33,771 nt of DNA from Streptomyces bicolor (GTDB lineage: Bacteria > Actinomycetota > Actinomycetes > Streptomycetales > Streptomycetaceae): NCBI RefSeq assembly GCF_000719285.1, contig NZ_JOFS01000067.1, positions 1 to 33,771 of the forward strand. The letters run 5' to 3'. The notes under the pieces are model-generated. The model was not told the origin of the DNA and ran no database searches. It saw nothing but the letters and a program-made list of their open reading frames with translations. How positions within the stretch are numbered: position 1 is the stretch's first letter; each line of letters begins with the position of its first letter. The position numbers and the translations under genes are program-made. Positions 8,993-16,929 of the stretch are shown one piece after another.

Positions 8993-10342
8993 ATGCGAGT
9001 TCGTATGCGTACGATCCTGGCGCTGGCCGGAGCGCTGACGTTGTCCCTGGCCACCGGCTGCGCGCAGAGCGGTGCGGCCGGGTCGGGCGGGAACACGGTG
9101 ACGTACTGGCTGTGGGACGCCAACCAGCTGCTGGCGTACCAGGCCTGTGCGAAGGGGTTCGAGAAGCAGAATCCGGGCCTGAAGGTGAAGATCACCCAGT
9201 TGGGCTGGGGCGACTACTGGACCAAGCTCACCGCGAGCTTCATCGCGGGCACCGAGCCGGACGTCTTCACCGACCACATCCAGACGTTCGGGCAGTTCGC
9301 CGATCTGCAGGTGCTCGAACCGCTGGACGACCTGGGCATCGACAACTCCGCCTACCAGGCGGGACTCGGCGCCAACTGGACGGGCGAGGACGGCCACCGC
9401 TACGGCGCGCCCAAGGACTGGGACACCGTCGCCCTCTTCTACAACCAGAAGATGGTGAAGGAGGCCGGGCTCACCGCGCAGGAGCTCAACACCCTCTCCT
9501 GGAACCCCAAGGACGGCGGCACCTTCGAGAAGGCCATCGCGCACCTGACCGTCGACAAGAACGGCAGGCGCGGTGACGAGGCGGGCTTCGACAAGAACAA
9601 CGTCAGCGTGTACGGGATGGCCACGGGCGGCGCCGGCGACGCCGACGGGCAGACCACGTGGAGCCCGTTCGTCGCCTCGGCGGGCTGGCACTACACGGAC
9701 AAGGCGCGCTGGGGCACCAAGTACCAGTACGACAGCGAGACGTTCCAGTCGGTGGTCGACTGGTACTTCGGCCTGGCGAAGAAGGGCTATCTCGCGCCCT
9801 TCACCGACTACACCGACGGCGCCAACCCGGCCAACGCCCAGGTCGCCTCCGGCAAGGCGGCCACCGCCTTCGACGGCGCCTGGATGATCTCCACCTACTA
9901 CGGCACCAAGGGCCTGGAGGTGGGCACCGCACCCACGCCGATCGGCCCGACCGGCAAGCGGGCCACCATGATGAACGGCCTCGCCGACTCCATCACCAAG
10001 AACGCCCGCAACAAGGAGGGCGCGAAGAAATGGGTGCGGTACCTGGCCTCGAACGAGTGCCAGAAGACCGTCGGCGGCTACGGCATCGTCTTCCCCGCCA
10101 CCCCTGACGGCACGGACGCGGCGGTGGCCGCGTACGAGAAGAAGGGGATAGACGTGTCCGCCTTCACCGAACCGGTCACCGACAAGAAGGACTCCACGAC
10201 CTTCTCCTTCCCGATCACCGACTACGCGGCGGACGTGTACTCCCTGATGCGCCCCGCGATGCAGGACGTCTACGCCAACGACGCCCCGGTGAGCGGCCTG
10301 ACCAAGACCAACGACCAGATCAACCTCGTCCTCGGCCAGTGA
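8993..10342 (+). CDS. Extracellular solute-binding lipoprotein of sugar ABC transporter
   Basis: A 449-residue family 1 solute-binding protein. A type II signal peptide ends in the lipobox LATGC near residue 23, so the mature protein is lipid-anchored outside the membrane. The mature part starts with VTYWLWDANQLLAYQACAKGFEKQ, the usual first strand and helix of sugar-binding proteins, and contains FIAGTEPDVF and the Trp/Tyr-rich segments expected in a sugar cleft. ATG 8993 is preferred over the in-frame ATG 8987 because AAGGGG (8981-8986) lies six bases before the former and directly abuts the latter. It feeds the two permeases upstream; the ligand is unknown. Confidence 0.93.
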   Translation: MRVRMRTILALAGALTLSLATGCAQSGAAGSGGNTVTYWLWDANQLLAYQACAKGFEKQNPGLKVKITQLGWGDYWTKLTASFIAGTEPDVFTDHIQTFGQFADLQVLEPLDDLGIDNSAYQAGLGANWTGEDGHRYGAPKDWDTVALFYNQKMVKEAGLTAQELNTLSWNPKDGGTFEKAIAHLTVDKNGRRGDEAGFDKNNVSVYGMATGGAGDADGQTTWSPFVASAGWHYTDKARWGTKYQYDSETFQSVVDWYFGLAKKGYLAPFTDYTDGANPANAQVASGKAATAFDGAWMISTYYGTKGLEVGTAPTPIGPTGKRATMMNGLADSITKNARNKEGAKKWVRYLASNECQKTVGGYGIVFPATPDGTDAAVAAYEKKGIDVSAFTEPVTDKKDSTTFSFPITDYAADVYSLMRPAMQDVYANDAPVSGLTKTNDQINLVLGQ

Positions 10343-10356
10343 AAGGCATACATTTC

Positions 10357-11559
10357 ATGACGTTCTCCCTCGGCATCGTCGGCGCCGGCCAGTTCTCGGG
10401 CCAGTTCGCCACGCTGTTCCAGGCTCACCCCGGTGTCGGCGACGTGTACGTCACCGATCTGCTGCCCGAGCGGGCCGAGCAGCTCGCCGACGCACAGGGA
10501 CTGGCCGGTACGTTCCCGTCGTACGAGGCCATGCTGGAGTCGAAGGCCGTCGACGCGGTCGCCATCTTCACCCAGCGCTGGACGCACGGCCCGCTGGTGC
10601 TCCAGGGCCTGAACGCCGGCAAGCACGTCTACTCCGCGGTCCCCATGGCGATCACCACGCAGGAGATCGCGGCGATCATCGACGCGGTGAAGGCGACCGG
10701 TCTGACGTACATGATGGGCGAGACCAGCCAGTACAACCCGGCGACGGTGCACGCCCGCAACCAGATCGCCGAGGGCGCCTTCGGGCGGCTCTTCTACGCC
10801 GAGGGCGACTACGTCCACGACATGGACCTGGGGTTCTACGAGGCGTACCAGTACAGCGGCGGCGAGAACTGGAAGGCGACCGCCTCCTATCCGCCGCTGC
10901 TGTACCCGACGCATTCGGTGGGCGGGGTGCTCGGGGCCTGGCAGACGCACGCCGTGAGCGTGTCGGCGATCGGTGTCGTCGACGACCGGGGCGACGGTGT
11001 CTTCGACAGGTCGGTCAGCCAGTTCGACAACGACGTGTCCAACGCGACCGCGCTGTTCGAGGTCGCCGGTGGCGGCTCGTTCCGTACGAACGAGTTCCGG
11101 CGGGTCGGATACCCCTCCCACATACGGGAGTCGCGATTCCGGTTCTTCGGCACCGAGGCGAGCATGGAGCAGCTCGCCACGGTGGCGATGTGGCAGGACA
11201 AGAACGGTGTGAAGGACATCAGCGAGCTGCTGGAACCCAAGCCCACCATGTCTCCTGACGATCCGTCACTCCAGCACATCGCGCCGGAGCTGCGGGCCGC
11301 GTTCACCTCGGGTTCGGCACCGGTGCACGACCGCTCCCGGCTGCCGAGGGAGTTCGACAACCTGCACAACGGCCACGAGGGCAGCCACCACTTCCTGGTC
11401 GACGACTTCGTGACCGCGGTCAACACCCGCACCCTGCCGTCCGTGAACGCGTGGGTGGCGGCCCGCTACACCCTGCCGGGCATCGTGGCGCACGACTCCG
11501 CGCAGCAGGGCGGGGTCAGGCTGGAGATCCCGGACTTCGGGGACGCGCCCGAGGCGTGA
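10357..11559 (+). CDS. Gfo/Idh/MocA-family oxidoreductase lacking the EKP lysine
   Basis: A 400-residue NAD(P)-dependent sugar oxidoreductase homologue. The Rossmann motif GIVGAGQFSG lies at 6-15, and the C-terminal alpha/beta domain follows from about 120. The conserved motif after GKHV, usually E-K-P with the catalytic Lys, reads A94-V95-P96, so the usual proton-transfer Lys is missing. The ATG at 10357 follows GAAAGG by ten bases; an upstream GTG (10339) overlaps the stop of the binding-protein gene. It is the last gene of the ABC operon and probably acts on the imported sugar, but its chemistry may not be the standard dehydrogenation. Confidence 0.85.
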   Translation: MTFSLGIVGAGQFSGQFATLFQAHPGVGDVYVTDLLPERAEQLADAQGLAGTFPSYEAMLESKAVDAVAIFTQRWTHGPLVLQGLNAGKHVYSAVPMAITTQEIAAIIDAVKATGLTYMMGETSQYNPATVHARNQIAEGAFGRLFYAEGDYVHDMDLGFYEAYQYSGGENWKATASYPPLLYPTHSVGGVLGAWQTHAVSVSAIGVVDDRGDGVFDRSVSQFDNDVSNATALFEVAGGGSFRTNEFRRVGYPSHIRESRFRFFGTEASMEQLATVAMWQDKNGVKDISELLEPKPTMSPDDPSLQHIAPELRAAFTSGSAPVHDRSRLPREFDNLHNGHEGSHHFLVDDFVTAVNTRTLPSVNAWVAARYTLPGIVAHDSAQQGGVRLEIPDFGDAPEA

Positions 11560-11580
11560 CGTTTCCCCCGTTGTCTCGCG

Positions 11581-11613
11581 AGCCGGGTGCCCGCATCTGT
11601 CAGGTGCCCGGCT
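11581..11613. terminator. Possible bidirectional terminator hairpin
   Basis: AGCCGGG (11581-11587) is mirrored by CCCGGCT (11607-11613) between the convergent oxidoreductase and L,D-transpeptidase genes. The right arm lies inside the last codons of the transpeptidase gene. There is no U tract, which is usual for GC-rich actinomycete terminators. Confidence 0.4.
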
Positions 11614-12301
11614 TGCGGCCGTACACGTAGACGTCGTCGCCGTTCTTCAGCAGCGACCAGTACTTCTTCGCGTCGGTCTTGGTCATGTTGACGCAGCCGT
11701 GCGAGCCCGGCGGGTTCCACATGCTGACGCCGACCGAGTGGAAGGCCTGGCCGCCGTCGAAGAACTGGGCGTAGGGCATGGGCACGTCGTAGATGCTCGA
11801 CACGTGGTCGATGTTGCGCCAGTAGATCTTCTTCAGGCCGGTGCGCGTCTCGTAGCCGTTGCGGCCGGTGCGGACCGGTACGGGGCCGTAGACCAGCTTG
11901 TTTCCGTCCTGGATCCAGCTCAGCTGGAGCGTGAGGTTCACACAGGCGATGCGGCCCTTGTTGACAGGGCACTTGCCGTCTTTGTTGGGGTTGGTGCCGA
12001 CGGCTTTCTGCTTGTTCATGAGGTCCATCACGCCCCAGGTGACGGGCCCCGCGTAGCCGGCGTTCGGGCTGATGCCGTGCTTGGTCTGGAAGGCCTGGAT
12101 GGCCTTGCAGTCGGCGGCGGACTGCTTGCCGTCGACCGGTCGGCCGAGGAACTTCTCGACCTGCCTCTGATACGGGCCGGTCTGGGTCGTGCAGCTCGGG
12201 GCCGCCTGCGCCGGCGCGGCGGCGAGCGTGAGCGTGAGCGGTGCGACGAGTCCGCCGGTGATGCCGAGTGCGACGGCGCGCCGTCTGCGTATGTCCCCCA
12301 T
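11600..12301 (-). CDS. L,D-transpeptidase (YkuD) with N-terminal peptidoglycan-binding-like domain
   Basis: A 233-residue exported protein. An Arg-rich start and hydrophobic segment end in AAPAQA (about 28-33), a signal peptidase I site. Residues about 44-95 (VEKFLGRPVDGKQS, IQAFQTKHGIS, GPVTWGVMD) resemble a peptidoglycan-binding-1 repeat. The C-terminal YkuD domain has His188 in FHSVG and the catalytic SHGCVNM with His201 and Cys203. Such enzymes form 3-3 cross-links between peptidoglycan stems or attach proteins outside the membrane. Four other cysteines (37, 65, 111, 120) could form disulfides. It stands alone and converges on the ABC operon. Confidence 0.9.
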   Translation of the reverse strand: MGDIRRRRAVALGITGGLVAPLTLTLAAAPAQAAPSCTTQTGPYQRQVEKFLGRPVDGKQSAADCKAIQAFQTKHGISPNAGYAGPVTWGVMDLMNKQKAVGTNPNKDGKCPVNKGRIACVNLTLQLSWIQDGNKLVYGPVPVRTGRNGYETRTGLKKIYWRNIDHVSSIYDVPMPYAQFFDGGQAFHSVGVSMWNPPGSHGCVNMTKTDAKKYWSLLKNGDDVYVYGRKPGT

Positions 12302-12459
12302 GGCCGGGCCCTTCCTGTTACGTGCGGCTCTGGACTTCTGCCTGGTAGACCGGCGGGTGGGGGTCTCGGTTGTGGCCCGGTCCGGGCTGTGACCAAACGG
12401 TGAAATTTCGCCGGGCGGGAGGGCGTGGCCGACGCGGCCCACTCGATGTGACGGACGCC

Positions 12460-13257
12460 TCAGGCGTCGCCAGGGTGGCGGATCGCTGCCCGGAACCCGG
12501 TGTTCACCGCGGTGAGGCCGCCGTCGACGGTGAGCGTCGTGCCGGTGATCCAGGCCGCGTCGCGGGACGCCAGGAAGGCGACAGCGGCGGCGATGTCCTC
12601 CGGCTCGCCGACCCGGCCGAGGGGGTACAGCGCGCGGACCGCGTCGAGATCCGCGTCCCGTCCCTCCCAGGCGGAGGTGCGCACCGTGCCCGGCGCCACC
12701 AGGTTGACGCGGACTCCCCGGGCGGCCGCGTGGCCGGCGAGGGTACGGGTGAGGGAGCCGAGGCCGGCCTTGGCCGCGCTGTAGGCGTGGTTGCCGAAGT
12801 CCTGGAGGCCGTTGACGGAGCCGATGTTCACGATGGCGCCGTGGCCGGTGGCGGCCAGGTGCGGGAGCACGGCGCGGCAGCAGCGGTAGGTGCCGGTCAG
12901 GGTGATGTCGAGGTCGCGGGCCCATGCGTCGTCCGGGCCGTCCTCGAAGAGCGAGGTGTCGGGGGTGCAGGAGGCCGCGCTGTTGACCAGGACGTCGAGC
13001 GAGCCGAAGACCTCCACGGCGTGGGCGACGGCCGCCTCGACGGAGTCGCGGTCGGCGACATCGCACGCCAGCGCCTCGGCCCGGAGCCCTCGTCCCCGTA
13101 GCTCCGCCGCTGTCCTCTCGGCCTCGGGTGCGTCCCTGTCGGTCACCAGGACACGCGCGCCCTCCTCGGCGAGACGACGTGCGGTGGCGGCGCCGATGCC
13201 GCGGGCCGCGCCGGTGATCAGAACTCCGTAACCCGCGAAGCGCGTTGTGTCCGTCAT
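12460..13257 (-). CDS. Classical SDR-family oxidoreductase
   Basis: A 265-residue short-chain dehydrogenase. The cofactor loop reads GAARGIG near residue 16; Asp at the end of the second strand (VLVTDRD) favours NAD over NADP. The NSAAS motif replaces the usual NNAG, the catalytic Ser is in IVNIGSVNG, and YSAAK supplies Tyr and Lys. The C-terminal [33 protein letters not shown] block is typical of FabG-like members. It is a single gene, not clearly coupled to its neighbours, and the substrate is not predictable. Confidence 0.9.
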   Translation of the reverse strand: [265 protein letters not shown]

Positions 13258-13307
13258 GGGCGGAACCGTAGTACCGAGACGATCACCCGGGCGGACAGCG
13301 TTCGTTC

Positions 13308-13745
13308 ATGTCGGTGTTCAGGCAGCGGCGGCTCGTCGTGTACGCCGACTACGCGCGGTCGGTGAAGAAGACGGTCACGGTGGCCTACCGGGTCGCCGCC
13401 AGGAACGGCCACGGGACCCACCCGCACCCCCTCACCTCCGAGGAGGCCCGGCCGCTGCCGGCCGAGGCGAACAACGAGCGGGATCCCTCGGGTGAGGCGC
13501 TGATCATGCTGGGGAGCGTCGCCGTGGTGGAGAAGGCACGGGCCTGGGTGGTGACGGTGATGGAGATGGAGCGGTTCGTCCACGACGGCGGTCAGGACCG
13601 GGAGGCCTGGCAGGCGCTGCTGGAGCGGCAGCGCGCCGGGCGTGAGGGCTACTACACGGCGGTGCGCGAGGACCTCGGCCTCCCGGCGGGCCACTCCGCG
13701 CGCCGGCCGATCCGCGCGGCCGATCCGGTGCCGCCTCAGCGGTAA
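13308..13745 (+). CDS. Hypothetical actinomycete protein, possibly N-terminally shortened
   Basis: A 145-residue, mostly helical protein. It starts MSVFRQRRLVVYADY and contains a long helix VEKARAWVVTVMEMERFV. Streptomyces encodes many proteins with an N-terminal membrane helix followed by a similar helical RQ-R---Y--Y segment; here that segment begins right at the start, so the copy may have lost its N-terminal anchor (inference from family memory, not from a search). No ribosome-binding site precedes ATG 13308. Its last 10 bases overlap the 3-prime end of the convergent SDR gene. Coding-like third-position GC supports it. Confidence 0.55.
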   Translation: MSVFRQRRLVVYADYARSVKKTVTVAYRVAARNGHGTHPHPLTSEEARPLPAEANNERDPSGEALIMLGSVAVVEKARAWVVTVMEMERFVHDGGQDREAWQALLERQRAGREGYYTAVREDLGLPAGHSARRPIRAADPVPPQR

Positions 13746-14650
13746 CCCGTGGTGTCCGCCGGCTTCCCCGCGTCCTGGACCTCGACGAGATACCGCCAGG
13801 CGTCGGGGCGGCTGCCGTCGAGGTCCGTGAAGCCGTAGACCCGCGCGAGCTGCCCGGCGGAGAGGGACTCGCCGTTCCAGCGGGCCACGCCGGGGTCGGC
13901 GGCGAGGGCGGCGACGGCGCGGCCCACATAGCGCGGGGTCTCGGAGATGGCGAAGTGCGGGACGCGTTCGAGGGCGTCGCGCCAGTTGTCCTCCCGCACT
14001 CCGAACGCCTCGAGCATCATCTCCGAGCGCAGCCAGCCCGGGGTCAGCGCGACGGCGGTGGCTCCGCGTGGTCCGAGTTCGTGGCCGAGGGAGAAGGCCA
14101 TGCGCAGGACTGACGCCTTGGCGAGGTCGTAGAAGAAGGAGTTGCGGTAGTGGTCGCGGTTGTACTCCGCGGTGCCGTCGGTCATCTCCACCACCAGTCC
14201 CCCGGGTCGGCGCAGGAGCAGAGGCAGGGCGTGGTGGTTGGTGATCGCGTGTGTCTCGACCGCGAGCCGCAGCAGCCTCAGGCCCTTGTCGAGGTCGTGC
14301 TCCCAGACGGGACTGTCCCAGGCGAAGAGCTTCTCGCCGCCCCAGATGTCGTTGACGAGGATGTCGAGGCTGCCCTGTTCGTCCGCGATGCGGCCCACGA
14401 GGGTGCGGACCTGTGCCGGGTCGAGATGGTCCGTGGGTACGGCGATGCCCTGGCCGCCGGCCTCGGTGACCAGGTCGGCGGTGTCCTCGATCGTCTCGGG
14501 GCGGTCGTACTCGGAGCGGCGGGTGCGTGTGCTGCGTCCCGTCACATAGACGGTGGCTCCGGCTGCCCCGAGCTCCACGGCGATGCCGCGTCCGGCTCCC
14601 CGCGTCGCCCCGGCGACCAGCGCGACCTTGTCCTTCAGCGGCTGTGACAT
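13736..14650 (-). CDS. SDR-family oxidoreductase
   Basis: A 304-residue short-chain dehydrogenase, longer than the classical form. The cofactor loop is GATRGAGRG near residue 14, followed by TGRST, whose Arg suits NADP. After LDILVNDIWGG the catalytic area has EMTDGTAEY and FYDLAKAS, giving the Tyr and Lys pair. A segment around EYDRPETIEDTADLV inserts after strand two. Similar actinomycete proteins are annotated only as SDR oxidoreductases. It is convergent with the 145-residue hypothetical gene and separated from the DUF4180 gene by 106 bases. Confidence 0.88.
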   Translation of the reverse strand: MSQPLKDKVALVAGATRGAGRGIAVELGAAGATVYVTGRSTRTRRSEYDRPETIEDTADLVTEAGGQGIAVPTDHLDPAQVRTLVGRIADEQGSLDILVNDIWGGEKLFAWDSPVWEHDLDKGLRLLRLAVETHAITNHHALPLLLRRPGGLVVEMTDGTAEYNRDHYRNSFFYDLAKASVLRMAFSLGHELGPRGATAVALTPGWLRSEMMLEAFGVREDNWRDALERVPHFAISETPRYVGRAVAALAADPGVARWNGESLSAGQLARVYGFTDLDGSRPDAWRYLVEVQDAGKPADTTGYR

Positions 14651-14756
14651 GTCCGGCCTCCCGACCCTGTGCGAGCGATGTCGCTATCGAGGGTGCCGGG
14701 TAAGCCGGACATCTTCTGTCGTGTATGACGGGCGGCTTCGGCCTTTCAGGGGAGGC

Positions 14757-15131
14757 TCACCCGGCCGGGCGCAGCTTCGCGTCGAGCGCGTCGTACGTCG
14801 GCACGAACCAGATGTGGCCGCCGTTGTTGGTCTCGTGGACGAAGTCGCGCAGTGCGGTGCTCTCGGCGATGTGAGGGGAGATGTCACCGACCACCGCGAG
14901 GCGCACCCGGTAGTTGGCGAACTTCTGCATGACCGCGCCCGCGACACCCGACCGCAGCCGGAAGAACTCGTCGGGAACCCTCTCCACCGGCACCGCGACC
15001 AACCCCGCATCCTGCCCGAACGCGTCGCCGATCAGTTCGAGCGCCGCGCTCTCGCCGTCCAGGGGCGGACCCTCGGGAGCGCAGCGCAGGAGGCGTACGT
15101 CATGCAGGGTCACGAGTGTGTTGGTGGTCAT
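14757..15131 (-). CDS. DUF4180 domain protein
   Basis: A 124-residue cytoplasmic protein. The ALELIGDAFGQDAGLVAVPVERV opening, the FF-LRSG-AGAVMQKFANYRVRLAVVGDIS core and the C-terminal LRDFVHETNNGGHIWFV are the DUF4180 pattern. The ATG at 15131 fits the family start (TLHDVRLLRC); an in-frame upstream start at 15170 adds only low-complexity residues. DUF4180 proteins are small and of unknown role. No operon partner is evident; the metallo-hydrolase gene upstream on this strand is 52 bases away. Confidence 0.82.
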   Translation of the reverse strand: MTTNTLVTLHDVRLLRCAPEGPPLDGESAALELIGDAFGQDAGLVAVPVERVPDEFFRLRSGVAGAVMQKFANYRVRLAVVGDISPHIAESTALRDFVHETNNGGHIWFVPTYDALDAKLRPAG

Positions 15132-15183
15132 GGGGCGTGAGCCTATGGCCGCCCATCGGTCCCCGACCACGGGTTTTCCGGCC

Positions 15184-15813
15184 TCAGTGACCGCGGTCGA
15201 TCCACTCCTGCAGGTGCGGCGCCTCCGCGCCGATGGTGGTCGCGTCGCCGTGGCCGGTGAGGACCTTGGTCTCCGGCGGGAGGGTGAGCAGGCGGGTGCG
15301 GATCGAGTCGACGATCGTCGGGAAGTGGGAGTAGGAGCGGCCCGTGGCGCCGGGGCCGCCCTGGAAGAGGGTGTCGCCGGTGAAGACGACGCCCAGGCCG
15401 GGGTCGTGCAGGCACACCGCGCCGGGCGCGTGGCCCGGAGTGTGCAGGACGGTCAGGTCGGCTCCCGCGCCTTCGATGATCTGCCCGTCCACGAGATGGG
15501 CGTCGGGGTCGCGGCCTGGATGGGTCTGCTTCCACAGCGGCAGGTCGTCGGGGTGGAGCCAGATGATGGCGCCGGTGCGATCGGCGAGTTCGGGCGCGGC
15601 GTCGATGTGATCGTTGTGGGCGTGGGTGCAGACGATCGCGGTGAGGCGCCGGTCGCCGACGGCCTCGGCGATGGCGTCGGCGTCATGGGCGGCGTCGATG
15701 ACGATCACCTCGTGGTCGTCGCCTACGAGCCAGACGTTGTTGTCGACGTCCCAGGTGCCGCCGTCGAGGCTGAACTGCCCGGAGGTGACGAGGCGTTCGA
15801 TGCGGGCGGCCAT
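15184..15813 (-). CDS. MBL-fold metallo-hydrolase of the mycothiol formaldehyde pathway
   Basis: A 209-residue glyoxalase II-like hydrolase. The THAHNDHID motif supplies the zinc ligands, followed by [19 protein letters not shown] and TGHGD, the standard MBL metal ligands. In actinomycetes this gene usually follows mscR and is thought to hydrolyse S-formylmycothiol or a related thioester (genus knowledge; activity inferred). The ATG at 15813 overlaps the ancestral mscR stop as TGATG, a sign of translational coupling. Because mscR has suffered a deletion, its shifted frame now runs straight into this gene, so the hydrolase may also be made as the C-terminal half of a 510-residue fusion. Confidence 0.9.
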   Translation of the reverse strand: MAARIERLVTSGQFSLDGGTWDVDNNVWLVGDDHEVIVIDAAHDADAIAEAVGDRRLTAIVCTHAHNDHIDAAPELADRTGAIIWLHPDDLPLWKQTHPGRDPDAHLVDGQIIEGAGADLTVLHTPGHAPGAVCLHDPGLGVVFTGDTLFQGGPGATGRSYSHFPTIVDSIRTRLLTLPPETKVLTGHGDATTIGAEAPHLQEWIDRGH

Positions 15814-16716
15814 CACAGCATCACCACCGAGCGCAGGACGTCGCCGTGGTGCATCCGCTCGAAGGCCTTCTCCACCTCGTCGAGTTGGATGGTCTCGGTG
15901 ACGAACGCCGCCAGGTCCAGGCGGCCCTGCAGGTGCAGGTCGATCAGCATCGGGAAGTCGCGGGAGGGCAGGCAGTCGCCGTACCAGGAGGACTTCAGGG
16001 CGCCGCCGCGGCCGAAGACGTCCAGCAGCGGCAGTTCCAGCTTCCATGGCGCGGGCCGTTTCCAGCTTGCGGTCGTCGATGTCGACGGCGATGATCCTCG
16101 CCGCACCGGCCAGGCGTGACCCGGCGATCGCCGCGTCGCCGACTCCGCCGCAGCCGATCACCGCGACGCTGTCACCCCGCCCGACGTTGCCCGTGTTGAT
16201 CGCCGCGCCGATCCCGGCCATCACGCCGCAGCCGAGCAGACCCGCGACCTGCGGCGCGACCGACGCGTCCACCTTGGTGCACTGCCCGGCGGCCACCAGC
16301 GTCTTCTCCGCGAACGCGCCGATACCCAGCGCCGGGGACAACTCCTGCCCGCTCGAGGCGAGGGTCATCTTCTGCTTGGCGTTGTGCGTGTCGAAGCAGT
16401 ACCACGGCCGGCCCCGCAGACAGGCCCGGCACTGACCGCACACCGCACGCCAGTTGAGGATCACGAAATCTCCGGGCTCGACATCGGTGACGCCCTCCCC
16501 CACCGACTCCACGACACCGGCCGCCTCGTGCCCCAGCAGGAACGGGAAGTCGTCGTTGATGCCGCCCTGCTTGTAGTGCAGGTCGGTGTGGCACACGCCG
16601 CACGCCTGCACCTGGACCACGGCCTCGCCCGGCCCCGGGTCGGGCACCACGACCGTCTCCACCCGCACCGGCTCGTCCTTTCCCGGTGCGATCACCCCGC
16701 GAACTTCCTGCGCCAT
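15813..16716 (-). pseudogene. mscR: S-(hydroxymethyl)mycothiol dehydrogenase, internally deleted and frameshifted
   Basis: The first 224 residues are a good zinc alcohol dehydrogenase of the mycothiol-dependent formaldehyde dehydrogenase type: catalytic-zinc ligands Cys42, His63 and Cys163, structural-zinc cysteines 93, 96, 99 and 107, and the [13 protein letters not shown] cofactor loop. At about 16044 the frame jumps: the family C-terminus ([20 protein letters not shown] onwards to LRSVVML) continues in another frame down to the stop at 15813. The stretch normally between them, roughly 60 codons covering half the Rossmann fold, is absent. Total length is 904 bases, not a multiple of three. 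The enzyme should be inactive as a dehydrogenase. A large deletion is not explained by a single-base sequencing error. Confidence 0.85.
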
Positions 16717-16829
16717 GGTGCTTCACCCTTCCTCGGCGGCTCTGCGTCCACCACCGACCCTAGATGTGACTGATCGGTAAAGGGGCGGGACAGGCGCCTT
16801 CACATCGCCTTCCGGCCATGCCGCCCGAA

Positions 16830-16877
16830 TACCCCCGGGGGTACCTCTGCTATCTTGGCCATATACCCCCGGGGGTA
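16830..16877 (+). promoter_or_regulatory. Two CsoR/CstR-type operators upstream of the sulfur operon
   Basis: Two perfect 14-base palindromes, TACCCCCGGGGGTA, lie at 16830-16843 and 16864-16877, 34 bases centre to centre, within the 213-base gap before the MBL-rhodanese gene. G-tract palindromes flanked by T-A are the known target type of CsoR-family repressors, which coat DNA as tetramers. A related site precedes the regulator gene at 19730-19745, supporting one shared regulon. The rest of this gap (16717-16829, 16878-16929) shows only the GAGGAGAGGAG ribosome-binding region of the operon. Confidence 0.85.
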
Positions 16878-16929
16878 ATGCGTCCGAGGGGTTGCACGCG
16901 GACACAGAGACGAGGAGAGGAGCACTGCC

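Noticed and set aside
15813..16716. mscR break as a simple sequencing frameshift
   Set aside because: Roughly 60 codons of the family are missing at the break, which a one- or two-base error cannot explain; an assembly collapse remains possible but there is no repeat at the site.
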